DNA from: SZUA-230 sp964581095
GTDB taxonomy: Bacteria > Bacteroidota > Bacteroidia > Cytophagales > Cyclobacteriaceae
Assembly (NCBI GenBank): GCA_964581095.1
Contig: CAZONK010000001.1
Location: 1-63,504, forward strand
DNA length: 63,504 nucleotides
Direction of reading: 5' to 3'
This document shows positions 27,131 to 35,707 of the stretch, in pieces. The notes beneath the pieces were generated by a model. It was not told the DNA's origin, ran no database searches, and worked only from the letters and a program-made list of their open reading frames with translations. The stretch's first letter is position 1, and each line of letters opens with the position of its first letter. The position numbers and the translations under genes are program-made.

Positions 27131-28204
27131 CTAGCGAGGAACCGTGAAGTATAACACAAAACTGATTGCGGTGAATGTAATATTAGGCAGCCAGATTGCA
27201 AGCATCGGGGGTAAGCTACCTCCTTCAGCCATGCTCTTACTCATTATAAAGTAAATGATAAATACAAATGATATAACGAAACCAAGGGCAATCTGGAATC
27301 CTGTTCCTCCTCTTGTTTTGCGAGCAGATACGATAACTGCAATAAATGTTAGAATAACAACACTGAAAGGGTATGAAATCCTCATGTACTTTTCTATTTG
27401 GTAAATTACAAAACCATCGAGCCCCCTGGTTTTCAGGTCTAATATTTTTTCATCCAATTCTGGAATAGTAAGTGCTTCATTTAATCGTTTGTCACTTGCG
27501 AAATCATTCGGATGCATTTTTAGCTTCAAGGTCATTGTATCTCCCGAAGTCATAATTTCTTTTCCCTCCTGTAATACGCGTGATTGCCAATTAGTTAACA
27601 TCCATTTATCCAAAGAATCAACCCACCTGATATTATTTGCAGATAATTTTTCAATCAAATCGTTATTGTTGAATCTTTCAAGTGTGAAGTTATATCCCGT
27701 TACAGAATTGGAATTGAAATTCCGTACATAAACATATAACCCCGGATCTTCCTGAAAGTGATTATCCCTTTCATTAAACATAAACCTTGATTCAAGGTAT
27801 TCGTTTTCAAACTTCACCCTGGATTTAGTAGCGTCAGGGATAACCCATCCTGTAAAGTAAAAACTTATCCCTCCCAAAAAAATTGCACCAATAATATAGG
27901 GAAGCATAAACCGTCTGAAACTCACGCCACTACTAAGGATGGCTATGATTTCTGAGTGACTTGCCATTTTTGCTGTTACAAAAATAGCGGCAATAAACAC
28001 TGTTATAGGTGTGATTGTATTGGCAAGCCATGGTATATAATCAAGATAGAAACCTGCAACCTGCGAAAAGGAAAGATTGTTGCTCGTAAAGTTCTCCATT
28101 TTTTCAGTAATGTCGATCACAACGATAATCAGAACGAGCAGAAACACTACAAAAAAGAAAGTGCTGAGAAATTGCTTTATTATATACCGATCAATGATTT
28201 TCAT
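27131..28204 (-). CDS. LptF/LptG-family permease
   Basis: Permease half of the LPS-exporting LptBFG complex (357 aa). The first TM block (KIIDRYIIKQFLSTFFFVVFLLV), the helical pair near 55-110, a periplasmic beta-jellyroll (about 130-260) and three C-terminal TM helices fit the YjgP/YjgQ fold. Whether this is LptF or LptG cannot be decided from one copy. It lies 1 bp after tgt. Confidence 0.88.
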   Translation of the reverse strand: MKIIDRYIIKQFLSTFFFVVFLLVLIIVVIDITEKMENFTSNNLSFSQVAGFYLDYIPWLANTITPITVFIAAIFVTAKMASHSEIIAILSSGVSFRRFMLPYIIGAIFLGGISFYFTGWVIPDATKSRVKFENEYLESRFMFNERDNHFQEDPGLYVYVRNFNSNSVTGYNFTLERFNNNDLIEKLSANNIRWVDSLDKWMLTNWQSRVLQEGKEIMTSGDTMTLKLKMHPNDFASDKRLNEALTIPELDEKILDLKTRGLDGFVIYQIEKYMRISYPFSVVILTFIAVIVSARKTRGGTGFQIALGFVISFVFIIYFIMSKSMAEGGSLPPMLAIWLPNITFTAISFVLYFTVPR

Positions 28205-28205
28205 T

Positions 28206-29336
28206 CTAAAGCCTGTTTGTCACACTTTTTACCATTTTATTTTTCCAGGAACTGAAGGTACCTTCCATAATTTGTTTACGCGATTCCTTTACAAGCCAAA
28301 GGTAAAAGGTCAGGTTATGAATACTTGCAATTTGTGCACCAAGAATTTCCTTACTCATGATCAAATGACGAAGGTAAGCTTTCGAATAGGTTGTACTCAC
28401 GTATCCTTCAAGTATTGGATCTATCGGGCTAAATTCATCCTTCCATTTTTCATTTTTAATATTTATGATACCTTCTGAAGTAAACAGCATTCCGTTTCTC
28501 CCATTGCGGGTTGGCATTACACAATCAAACATATCAATGCCCAGGCCAATTGATTCAAGAATATTTTCAGGTGTGCCTACTCCCATCAAATATCTTGGCT
28601 TATCTTTTGGCAATACCTGGCATACCAGGTCCGTCATGGCATACATTTCTTCTGCGGGTTCACCAACCGATAATCCTCCAATAGCATTTCCATCGCGGTT
28701 AAAGGAGGCGATCACCTCTGCCGATTCTTTTCGCAAATCTGCATAGGTACTTCCCTGAACAATTGGAAAAAGACTTTGATTATATCCATAATGGGCTCCC
28801 GTTTCGTCCATTCTGTTGCAACATCTTTTCAACCAACGATGGGTCATCCCCATCGAAGTTTTTGCATATTCAAAATCGCAGGGAAAAGGAGTACATTCAT
28901 CAAATGCCATTACAATATCGGCTCCAATTATTCTTTGAATATCAATTACTCCTTCCGGATCAAATATATGGCTTGATCCATCTATGTGCGATCTAAATGT
29001 AACTCCCGATTCTTTGATCTTCCTGTTTTCTGCCAGGGAATAAACCTGGTACCCGCCGCTGTCAGTAAGAATGGGCTTTTGCCATGCATTAAATTTATGC
29101 AACCCCCCGGCCTTTTGTATGATATCCAATCCCGGACGAAGGTAAAGATGATATGTATTCCCAAGTATCACCTGCGCATTAATGTCAAATTCAAGTTCAC
29201 GTTGATGCACTCCTTTTACAGACCCCGCAGTGCCAACAGGCATAAATATTGGAGTTTCTATAGAGCCATGATCTGTATATAAAATACCCGCCCGGGCATT
29301 TGAGTTTTTATCGGTGTGTGAATGTTGAAAATCCAT
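28206..29336 (-). CDS. tgt: Queuine/preQ1 tRNA-guanine transglycosylase
   Basis: Exchanges guanine 34 of GUN-anticodon tRNAs for a queuine precursor (376 aa). Motifs are ARAGILYTDHGSIETPIFMPVG, the LTDSGGYQVYSL segment with a catalytic Asp, and FDCVMPTRNGRNG. The ATG at 29336 is preferred over one at 29363 because a -7 box lies between them and the length then matches the family. The usual CxCxxC zinc ligands are absent: the aligned segment reads EGYVSTTYSKAYLRHL. I recall the same loss in other Bacteroidota Tgt proteins. Confidence 0.93.
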   Translation of the reverse strand: MDFQHSHTDKNSNARAGILYTDHGSIETPIFMPVGTAGSVKGVHQRELEFDINAQVILGNTYHLYLRPGLDIIQKAGGLHKFNAWQKPILTDSGGYQVYSLAENRKIKESGVTFRSHIDGSSHIFDPEGVIDIQRIIGADIVMAFDECTPFPCDFEYAKTSMGMTHRWLKRCCNRMDETGAHYGYNQSLFPIVQGSTYADLRKESAEVIASFNRDGNAIGGLSVGEPAEEMYAMTDLVCQVLPKDKPRYLMGVGTPENILESIGLGIDMFDCVMPTRNGRNGMLFTSEGIINIKNEKWKDEFSPIDPILEGYVSTTYSKAYLRHLIMSKEILGAQIASIHNLTFYLWLVKESRKQIMEGTFSSWKNKMVKSVTNRL

Positions 29337-29352
29337 AAGTTGTAAAACGTGG

Positions 29353-29360
29353 CAAAAGTA
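29353..29360 (-). promoter_or_regulatory. -7 promoter element of tgt
   Basis: TACTTTTG on the minus strand matches the Bacteroidota TAnnTTTG element. It lies 16 bp before the ATG at 29336 and overlaps the region of the upstream alternative ATG (29363), which would therefore not be in the transcript. Confidence 0.5.
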
Positions 29361-29448
29361 CATTGATTTCGTTAATTTAAATCATTGAAATTGAGATACA
29401 AGATCCTGATAATGTCATCAGGGTGGGTATATTTGCCCGCTTGTAATT

Positions 29449-30552
29449 ATGGGGCAGTACATTATCATCCTATTCGAAATCATTGCGATATTACATTTGT
29501 CATACCAGGTGTATTTCATTATTGGATTGCTGAAAATATCACCCACTGCTCATCGGTCTGACAAGGATGTAACCATTGTAGTAGCAGCACGGAATGAATT
29601 TGAAAATCTTAAAAAACTAGTTCCTGCATTGTTTGCACAAAAATACCCAAGATATGAAGTGATTATTGCAATTAACAACTCCAGCGATGCGAGTTTTGAC
29701 TATTTAAGTAGCCTGAAAGATAAATATCCTTCTTTGAAAATTGTAAATATTGATCATATACCTGAACATATCAACAGCAAAAAATATGCCCTGACATTGG
29801 CAATTAAAGCTGCTCAATACGAAACAATACTCTTAACAGATGCTGACTGTGTGCCTGACTCTGAAAACTGGATCCAACGAATGGCAGATGGGTTTGAAAA
29901 AGGTAAACAAATTGTTATTGGTTTTTCACCATACATATCTGAAAGTGGATTTTTAAATAAACTGATTCGGTTTGAAACTTTATTTTCAGGTATCCAATAC
30001 ATATCAGCAGCATCCAATAAACATGCATACATGGGTGTTGGACGTAACCTGGCTTATAGCAAAAAATTGTTTCTTGATCATAATGGCTTTAATGGTTTTT
30101 TGAAGGTAACGGGAGGTGATGATGATTTATTTGTAAACAAGTGGGCAACAGAGAATAATACTGCAGTTATTTTGGATAAAGAATCCAGCGTATTATCAAT
30201 TCCACAAAGAACGTATGCAGGATATTTCAAACAAAAAGTCAGGCATGTATCCGTTGCGAAATATTATTCGAAAAAGAGTAAATTCTTTCTGGGAATTTAT
30301 TCATTTACACATATCAGTCTTTGGATTTTATTTGCAGGAATGTTAATTTTTTTACCCAGCAATTTTTTGTATTCATTGACATTTATAACTGCCTATTTAC
30401 CATTTTTAGTTGCATTTGAAATTTTAAAAAGGAAATCCGGCGTAAATTTCTCGATGCCATTAACAATTATTATAGACTTTGTTTACCTGTTTTTCTATAT
30501 TTTCGTGGGAATGCGCATATTGTTCACAAAACGTATCGAATGGACGAGGTAA
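29449..30552 (+). CDS. Membrane-bound family 2 glycosyltransferase
   Basis: Protein of 367 aa. An N-terminal TM helix (4-25) is followed by a GT-A catalytic domain: VTIVVAARNEFENLKKLVPAL, the DADC metal site (about 124-127), GGDDDLFVN and a QKVRH motif standing in for QxxRW. Three TM helices close the protein. It probably builds a surface or cell-envelope glycan. A -7 box TATATTTG is at 29428-29435. Its 3' end overlaps the sigma factor gene by 13 bp. Confidence 0.85.
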   Translation: MGQYIIILFEIIAILHLSYQVYFIIGLLKISPTAHRSDKDVTIVVAARNEFENLKKLVPALFAQKYPRYEVIIAINNSSDASFDYLSSLKDKYPSLKIVNIDHIPEHINSKKYALTLAIKAAQYETILLTDADCVPDSENWIQRMADGFEKGKQIVIGFSPYISESGFLNKLIRFETLFSGIQYISAASNKHAYMGVGRNLAYSKKLFLDHNGFNGFLKVTGGDDDLFVNKWATENNTAVILDKESSVLSIPQRTYAGYFKQKVRHVSVAKYYSKKSKFFLGIYSFTHISLWILFAGMLIFLPSNFLYSLTFITAYLPFLVAFEILKRKSGVNFSMPLTIIIDFVYLFFYIFVGMRILFTKRIEWTR

Positions 30553-31151
30553 AGAAACAATTTTCTGCGAAAGCCCTTGAGGATTTTAAACTCATTGATC
30601 AGGCCACCAAGGAAAAAAATGAACAAGCCTTCGCAATGCTTATGGAAAGGTATAAAAAGCCTGTTTACCATATGATATTGAAAATGGTACGAAATGTAGA
30701 TGATGCCGAAGATTTAACTATTGAGGCCTTTGCCAAGGCTTTTAAAAATTTAGATCGATTTAAGAAGGATTATACGTTCAGTACCTGGCTATTCAGGATT
30801 GCAACTAATAATTCCATTGATTTCATTCGGAAAAAAAGATTGGAAACTATGAGTCTTGATACCTCCTATCAGGATGAAAGTGGTGAGAATGTATCCATCG
30901 ATCTGCCCGATAAGGATCTGGATCCACAAGAAAAAGCAATAAAATCGCAGAAAAAAGAGCTGGTTCAAATGTTTGTCACAAAGTTGCCAGCAAAATATCA
31001 ACGTTTGGTTCGGCTCCGGTATTTCAAGGAATTTTCCTATGAAGAAATTGCAAGGGAGTTAGAGGCTCCGTTAGGTACAATCAAAGCACAATTGCACAGA
31101 GCAAGGGAATTGATGTATGAACTGGTGAAAGGCAAGGAAGACCATATGTAA
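30540..31151 (+). CDS. ECF-type RNA polymerase sigma factor
   Basis: Sigma-70 family protein of 203 aa. Region 2 is at about 22-95 (DAEDLTIEAFAKAFKNLDRF...STWLFRIATNNSIDFIRKKR). Region 4 is at about 140-195 (YQRLVRLRYFKEFSYEEIARELEAPLGTIKAQLHRAREL). No anti-sigma gene adjoins it. It overlaps the glycosyltransferase gene and precedes rsmG by 15 bp, so it may be expressed with them. Target genes unknown. Confidence 0.92.
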   Translation: MDEVKKQFSAKALEDFKLIDQATKEKNEQAFAMLMERYKKPVYHMILKMVRNVDDAEDLTIEAFAKAFKNLDRFKKDYTFSTWLFRIATNNSIDFIRKKRLETMSLDTSYQDESGENVSIDLPDKDLDPQEKAIKSQKKELVQMFVTKLPAKYQRLVRLRYFKEFSYEEIARELEAPLGTIKAQLHRARELMYELVKGKEDHM

Positions 31152-31166
31152 AGGCTTTCAGTTTCT

Positions 31167-31802
31167 ATGGATTCCCCTGATAATTTATTTAAATATTTCC
31201 CGGAACTTTCTTCTCTCCAAAAAGACAAAATAAAAAAACTCAAGAGCCTGTATTCTTCCTGGACCAACAAAATCAATTTGATCTCCCGAAAGGATATTGA
31301 CTTTTTCTACGAACGGCATGTATTGCATTCACTGGCAATTGCAAAAATTATTTCATTTCAACAGGGAACACGGATAATGGATGCGGGAACTGGAGGTGGA
31401 TTCCCTGGTATCCCGCTGGCGATTCTTTTTCCGGAAGTTTCTTTTCACCTGGTTGATTCAACACGTAAAAAAATAAGAGTAGTCAATGAGATTTCAAATT
31501 TACTTGAACTTGACAATGTAACTGCAACCGGGGAAAGGGTTGAAAATGTGGAAGGATCATATGATTTTATCATCAGCAGGGCTGTTACCAGGATGTCTGT
31601 GTTTTATGGTTGGGTACATGGGAAAGTTAATAACAAATCATTCAATCCACTTAACAATGGAATCCTCTATTTAAAAGGAGGTGATCTGGAGGAAGAAATG
31701 AATAAATTGGGTAAACCCTATACATCTTTTTCAGTCTCAGACTATTTTTTCGAACCTTTTTTTGAAACCAAAAAGGTTATTCATCTGCCGGTAGATGGGT
31801 AA
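31167..31802 (+). CDS. rsmG: 16S rRNA (guanine-N7) methyltransferase RsmG
   Basis: Methylates G527 of 16S rRNA with SAM (211 aa). The family motifs are YSSWTNKINLISRKDIDFFYERHVLHSL (in parts, about 24-52), MDAGTGGGFPGIPLAI as the SAM-binding loop and ISRAVTRM. Length matches the family. It ends 35 bp before a set of tandem inverted repeats linked to the next gene. Confidence 0.94.
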   Translation: MDSPDNLFKYFPELSSLQKDKIKKLKSLYSSWTNKINLISRKDIDFFYERHVLHSLAIAKIISFQQGTRIMDAGTGGGFPGIPLAILFPEVSFHLVDSTRKKIRVVNEISNLLELDNVTATGERVENVEGSYDFIISRAVTRMSVFYGWVHGKVNNKSFNPLNNGILYLKGGDLEEEMNKLGKPYTSFSVSDYFFEPFFETKKVIHLPVDG

Positions 31803-31836
31803 TATTGTTAAAATTCGTATCTAGATATTCGTATTT

Positions 31837-31983
31837 TACCATGTATATTGCTAGTTAAAGTGTCATTTTACATGGTATTCAAAATATTTTACCATGTATT
31901 TTGCTTTTTTTACTTTCATTATACATGGTAAATAAATATATTTACAATGTAATTAGTATAAGTATCTAACAATATTCATGGTA
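31837..31983 (+). promoter_or_regulatory. Three tandem 41-bp inverted repeats, candidate operator
   Basis: Each unit has two 10-bp arms split by exactly 21 bp. Unit 1: TACCATGTAT (31837-31846) and TTACATGGTA (31868-31877). Unit 2: TACCATGTAT (31890-31899) and ATACATGGTA (31921-31930), a perfect pair. Unit 3: TACAATGTAA (31943-31952) and ATTCATGGTA (31974-31983), whose second arm holds the ATG start. The period is 53 bp, about five helical turns, with 12 bp between units. The same plan, with other arm bases, precedes the paralogue at 8689. Binding protein unknown; autoregulation is the simplest reading. Confidence 0.75.
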
Positions 31984-33153
31984 AAAAGACAAAAGGAAGA
32001 AAGAATTTTGACCCTACTGAAACAATTTCCCGCCATTGGAATTGTTGGCCCGAGACAAGTAGGTAAAACAACCATTGCAAAAGGAATAATTCCTAAAATA
32101 AAAAAGAACGTGATCTATTTGGATTTGGAACTGCTTTCAGATCTTGGGAAACTTACTAATCCGGAAATTTATTTATCTGAAAATTCTGATAAATGCATCA
32201 TAATAGATGAAATACAACGGAGAAAGGATTTATTTCCACTACTTAGGGCTTTAATAGATCAGCACAATGAACCGGGAAGGTTTATTCTTCTTGGCAGTGC
32301 ATCCCCAGAACTAATACGTAATTCCTCTGAGTCGCTTGCCGGGCGAATAATATACAACGAAATAACTTCATTTAATGTTAGTGAAGTTGGATATTCGAAA
32401 TTTGGGAACCATTGGTTCAGAGGTGGTTTCCCAAGAGCATTTTTATCTGAATCAGATACATCTGCAATGAACTGGATTACCAGCTTTGTGCAATCGTACG
32501 TCGAACGTGACTTACCCCAATTAGGTTTGAATGTAAGTCCTATAAAACTTTACAGATTTTTCAGAATGTTGGCACATTCTCATGGAAGTTTATGGAATTC
32601 AAACTTAATATCTAAATCATTGGAGAGTAGTAGGGGGACTATAAACAGGTACACTGATTTTTTTGAACATTCATACTTAATTAGAAAACTTGAACCATTT
32701 CATGCAAATACCAAGAAGCGGTTGGTTAAATCACCAAAAATGTACCTGCGCGATACTGGTTTGCTACACTACCTGTTGGGTATTTCAAATATAAATGCAT
32801 TAAAAGAGCATATTGCACTTGGGAATTCCTGGGAAGGGTATGTCATAGAACAAATTCTACAATTACTACCAACTGGTTTTGAGGGATATTTTTACCGAAC
32901 GCAACAGGGATCAGAATGCGACTTATTGATAACTCATTCGGGTAAGCCTTTTTCTTGTATTGAAATCAAGTATTCGGAAGCCCCAAAAATAACGAAGGGA
33001 TTCAGAATCTCAATAAACGACCTGAAAACGCCTTCTAATTATATCATAACGCCCTACTCTGATGACTATCCAATTGATGAAAATATCAGGGTATGTAGTT
33101 TGGAAAGATTTCTTAACTATTATTTGGATCAACTAGAAAATTTGACACCGTAA
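31978..33153 (+). CDS. Orphan AAA ATPase with DUF4143 domain
   Basis: Paralogue (391 aa) of the protein at 7505-8689, colinear over its whole length and roughly 40% identical by eye. Walker A is GPRQVGKT (24-31), Walker B IIIDEIQR (74-81). GSASPELIRNSSESLAGR follows. The DUF4143 half keeps E291 (WEGYVIE), D315 (ECDLLI) and E329-I-K331, in PD-(D/E)XK order. The gene is monocistronic, follows the rsmG operon and carries three tandem inverted repeats, the last over its start. It converges on a secreted-protein gene only 1 bp away. Function of the family is unknown. Confidence 0.9.
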   Translation: MVKRQKEERILTLLKQFPAIGIVGPRQVGKTTIAKGIIPKIKKNVIYLDLELLSDLGKLTNPEIYLSENSDKCIIIDEIQRRKDLFPLLRALIDQHNEPGRFILLGSASPELIRNSSESLAGRIIYNEITSFNVSEVGYSKFGNHWFRGGFPRAFLSESDTSAMNWITSFVQSYVERDLPQLGLNVSPIKLYRFFRMLAHSHGSLWNSNLISKSLESSRGTINRYTDFFEHSYLIRKLEPFHANTKKRLVKSPKMYLRDTGLLHYLLGISNINALKEHIALGNSWEGYVIEQILQLLPTGFEGYFYRTQQGSECDLLITHSGKPFSCIEIKYSEAPKITKGFRISINDLKTPSNYIITPYSDDYPIDENIRVCSLERFLNYYLDQLENLTP

Positions 33154-33154
33154 T

Positions 33155-35002
33155 CTAGATTTTATAAACTGAAACTTGTAAATTAATTGTTTCCGTAGTG
33201 CCCCCAAACTTTACAATAATTTCTATTTGGTTCCCAATAACTAATTCAAATAAATAAGTTCCCAGATAATTACTACCTCCTCGCAAAACTGGTGATCCAC
33301 TTCCATCTATTGTTATTTCAATATCTGAACCAACACCTAAAAGAGAATAACCTTGAACTGAAATTGAATACACACCATCTTCTAGTATGGTAATTGTAGA
33401 ACCGGTTATTAAATTTCCTTTATCCAAAGTAGCCCCCGAGAGATCCAGAGCAACATCCCCTGCCCCAGAGGATGTGTAATTAATACCGGCACTTATTGCA
33501 TAATCTGTTGCTACTTTGGCCTCCAAAAACCCAAGATTCACCACGTCATTTAGATTTACCGGATCTCCAACATTAATAATTTTATTACCACTGGCATCCA
33601 GGTCGGCATTCAGTGTGCCAAATGACACAATTTTGTCACCCCCCGAATCGCTGAGGCGAAGCGTATTGCCTGCTTCATTTGTAAAGCTGCTAATCAATTC
33701 ATTCAATACACTATTATCATTGTCAGCTACTGATATTGTTGTACCCGTCCCTCCGGAAATATTGATTGTGCGATTGGTACCAGCAGATGAAGAACTCAGA
33801 TCTTGACTATCTGTGTTATCCAAATAACCTGATAAATCCACAGATCCTCCTGAGGAAAGGGTCAGGTTGTTAGAAACATTACTTAAAGTCTGAATTTCGT
33901 TGGCCGGGTCAGTATCGGCATCGTCCACTTCATCAATACACGTTCCTCCCCCATTCGATAAATCTACCTGGTTCCCTACCTTGGTTAAAACCTGCAATTC
34001 ATTTGTATTGTCCGAATCACCGTCATCCACAGATATACTTCCACCCCCATCCGATAACGTAACTGTATTTAATATCTTGTTAATGGTTTGTAACTCGTTA
34101 CCAGCGTCATCATCATTGTCGGCTACATCAAATGACACACTATTCCCATTCGAAATATCAATGGTGCGTTGTGTGGTCGTGGATGATACATTCAATGTTT
34201 GACTATCCGTATTATCCAGGTAGGGTGTGAGGTCAATCACTGTTGGTGTTCCGTTCAGGGTCAAACTCAAAAGATTTCCGGATAATTGAAGGTCCTGGAT
34301 TTCGTTCAATGGATCTGCATCGGCATCATCAATATTTTTGTTATCCACATATATTTTGGTAGCAGCGTCATTTTTATTCACGGGGTTGCCCAACCCGGTC
34401 AAATTCTTTCCACCGGCATCAGCTCCATTGTTCAATACACTGGTAAGATTTTGATTGCCTTCACTTCCGGTTATAATGTATTCAGGATAATTTCCGGTTA
34501 CAGTTACATTACCTCCTCCAAGGAGCTTCACCGGTACATCAGGTTGGGTATTTGATATAACGCCATCCGATATCCCCAAACCCTCTCCGGCATGTAACCC
34601 CGAACCTGCCTGCGATGCATACATCGCATAAGGTACACTGAATATTTGTTGTGCCCCAACCATCTGATAATCAGCACCACCATTCAAATCCATTTCTATC
34701 TGCAACCATTTATCACCGGCAGACCAGTCAACATTTTGCAGCTTTCCTGCTTTCTCACCCTGACCGATTGTTACTGTAAACAAACCGAAAGAATTGGTTG
34801 TAACTATATGGGTTTCGCTGTAGTCAACAGTTCCCGACACACCACCCGTCAAAATATTTACCCGGATACTGATGGCCTGATGGACCTGCGGGCTCCCATC
34901 GCTGTTCCGGGCTACCCCCTGGTAATTGAAACCAATCGGAGCCTGTGCCACGACCTGGTAAAAACTAACTATTAAGATTAAAAATGTTCCTGCTACCTTC
35001 AT
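33155..35002 (-). CDS. Secreted repeat protein, fibre-like
   Basis: Protein of 615 aa. A signal peptide (about 1-19, ending VVAQ) is followed by an N-terminal beta domain typical of Bacteroidota surface proteins (APIGFNYQGVARNSDG...). The middle (about 220-470) has degenerate repeats of the form DNTDSQ-L and D-DTDP-NEIQTL, rich in Asp, Asn and Gly. The last 120 aa look like a jelly-roll (C1q/TNF-like) head (ITILEDGVYSISVQGYSLLG). It may be an adhesive or structural fibre. It precedes no other gene on its strand and follows the T9SS-sorted protein by 12 bp. Confidence 0.75.
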   Translation of the reverse strand: MKVAGTFLILIVSFYQVVAQAPIGFNYQGVARNSDGSPQVHQAISIRVNILTGGVSGTVDYSETHIVTTNSFGLFTVTIGQGEKAGKLQNVDWSAGDKWLQIEMDLNGGADYQMVGAQQIFSVPYAMYASQAGSGLHAGEGLGISDGVISNTQPDVPVKLLGGGNVTVTGNYPEYIITGSEGNQNLTSVLNNGADAGGKNLTGLGNPVNKNDAATKIYVDNKNIDDADADPLNEIQDLQLSGNLLSLTLNGTPTVIDLTPYLDNTDSQTLNVSSTTTQRTIDISNGNSVSFDVADNDDDAGNELQTINKILNTVTLSDGGGSISVDDGDSDNTNELQVLTKVGNQVDLSNGGGTCIDEVDDADTDPANEIQTLSNVSNNLTLSSGGSVDLSGYLDNTDSQDLSSSSAGTNRTINISGGTGTTISVADNDNSVLNELISSFTNEAGNTLRLSDSGGDKIVSFGTLNADLDASGNKIINVGDPVNLNDVVNLGFLEAKVATDYAISAGINYTSSGAGDVALDLSGATLDKGNLITGSTITILEDGVYSISVQGYSLLGVGSDIEITIDGSGSPVLRGGSNYLGTYLFELVIGNQIEIIVKFGGTTETINLQVSVYKI

Positions 35003-35014
35003 TACCCCTCTTTC

Positions 35015-35521
35015 TTAATTATCCGAAACCCTTATTACCTTAAATGAACCCAACAAATCATCATTGGCACCATACGCCCTTACAATATAAACTCCTTGTG
35101 CCAGTAAACTGAAACTCACTTTTCGATTGTCCAGAATATTTTCCTGAACTAACTTACCATATGTATCAAAAATTTCGATCCTTTCAATATACCTGTTGCA
35201 TTCTGTATCCCGGATTGTCATGATATCCTGAACAGGGTTTGGGAAATAGTCAATTTTCAAATCACTGCAAGGTTCCTCAACTTCAGGTTGCAAAAATCCT
35301 TGTGTTATAATACCACCGGGCCCTGAAATTGTTTCTATCGCCATTTCTCCAAATGAAACTGAAACCAATGAAAATGATGCAGAATGTGTCCAACCGGAAT
35401 AATTAATTACTTCCGGAGTAACCCTCTGGGCATAAGTTATTAGCCCGTTTCCGTTCATTAAAATAAACACTAACAGAAATGGCCCTAATTTATTAAGGTA
35501 TCGGTTAGGAGGCATTACCAT
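35015..35521 (-). CDS. Small protein with T9SS C-terminal sorting domain
   Basis: Protein of 168 aa with a signal peptide (about 12-31). The C-terminal 75 aa form a type A sorting domain (KIDYFPNPVQDIMTI, FDTYGKLVQENI, LAQGVYIVRAY, GSFKVIRVSDN) that directs export through the type IX system. The remaining body is only about 50 aa. It is first of a two-gene unit with the 615-aa repeat protein, so the two may work together on the surface. The role is unknown. Confidence 0.82.
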   Translation of the reverse strand: MVMPPNRYLNKLGPFLLVFILMNGNGLITYAQRVTPEVINYSGWTHSASFSLVSVSFGEMAIETISGPGGIITQGFLQPEVEEPCSDLKIDYFPNPVQDIMTIRDTECNRYIERIEIFDTYGKLVQENILDNRKVSFSLLAQGVYIVRAYGANDDLLGSFKVIRVSDN

Positions 35522-35707
35522 TTATTTTTAATTTCGTAAATGAGGTTTATCTCATTGGTAAATAAAGGAAAATTAATACTCTTTTCGCCAACCTTTAGAA
35601 CCCAATAATAATACATTTTCGGCTTCATTTTAAGAAATAAGGGGTTTTAAGGAAAGAAAGTAGTTTATTTTAGTCCGTTACGTTACATATTTTATTAAAA
35701 AAATACA

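Noticed and set aside
29337..29363. Nine-residue N-terminal extension of Tgt
   Set aside because: A -7 promoter element lies in this stretch and the shorter form has the normal family length.
31837..31983. CRISPR-like array
   Set aside because: The units are regularly spaced, but the repeated parts are short inverted arms, the intervals between arms are partly similar to each other, only three units exist, and no cas gene is near.
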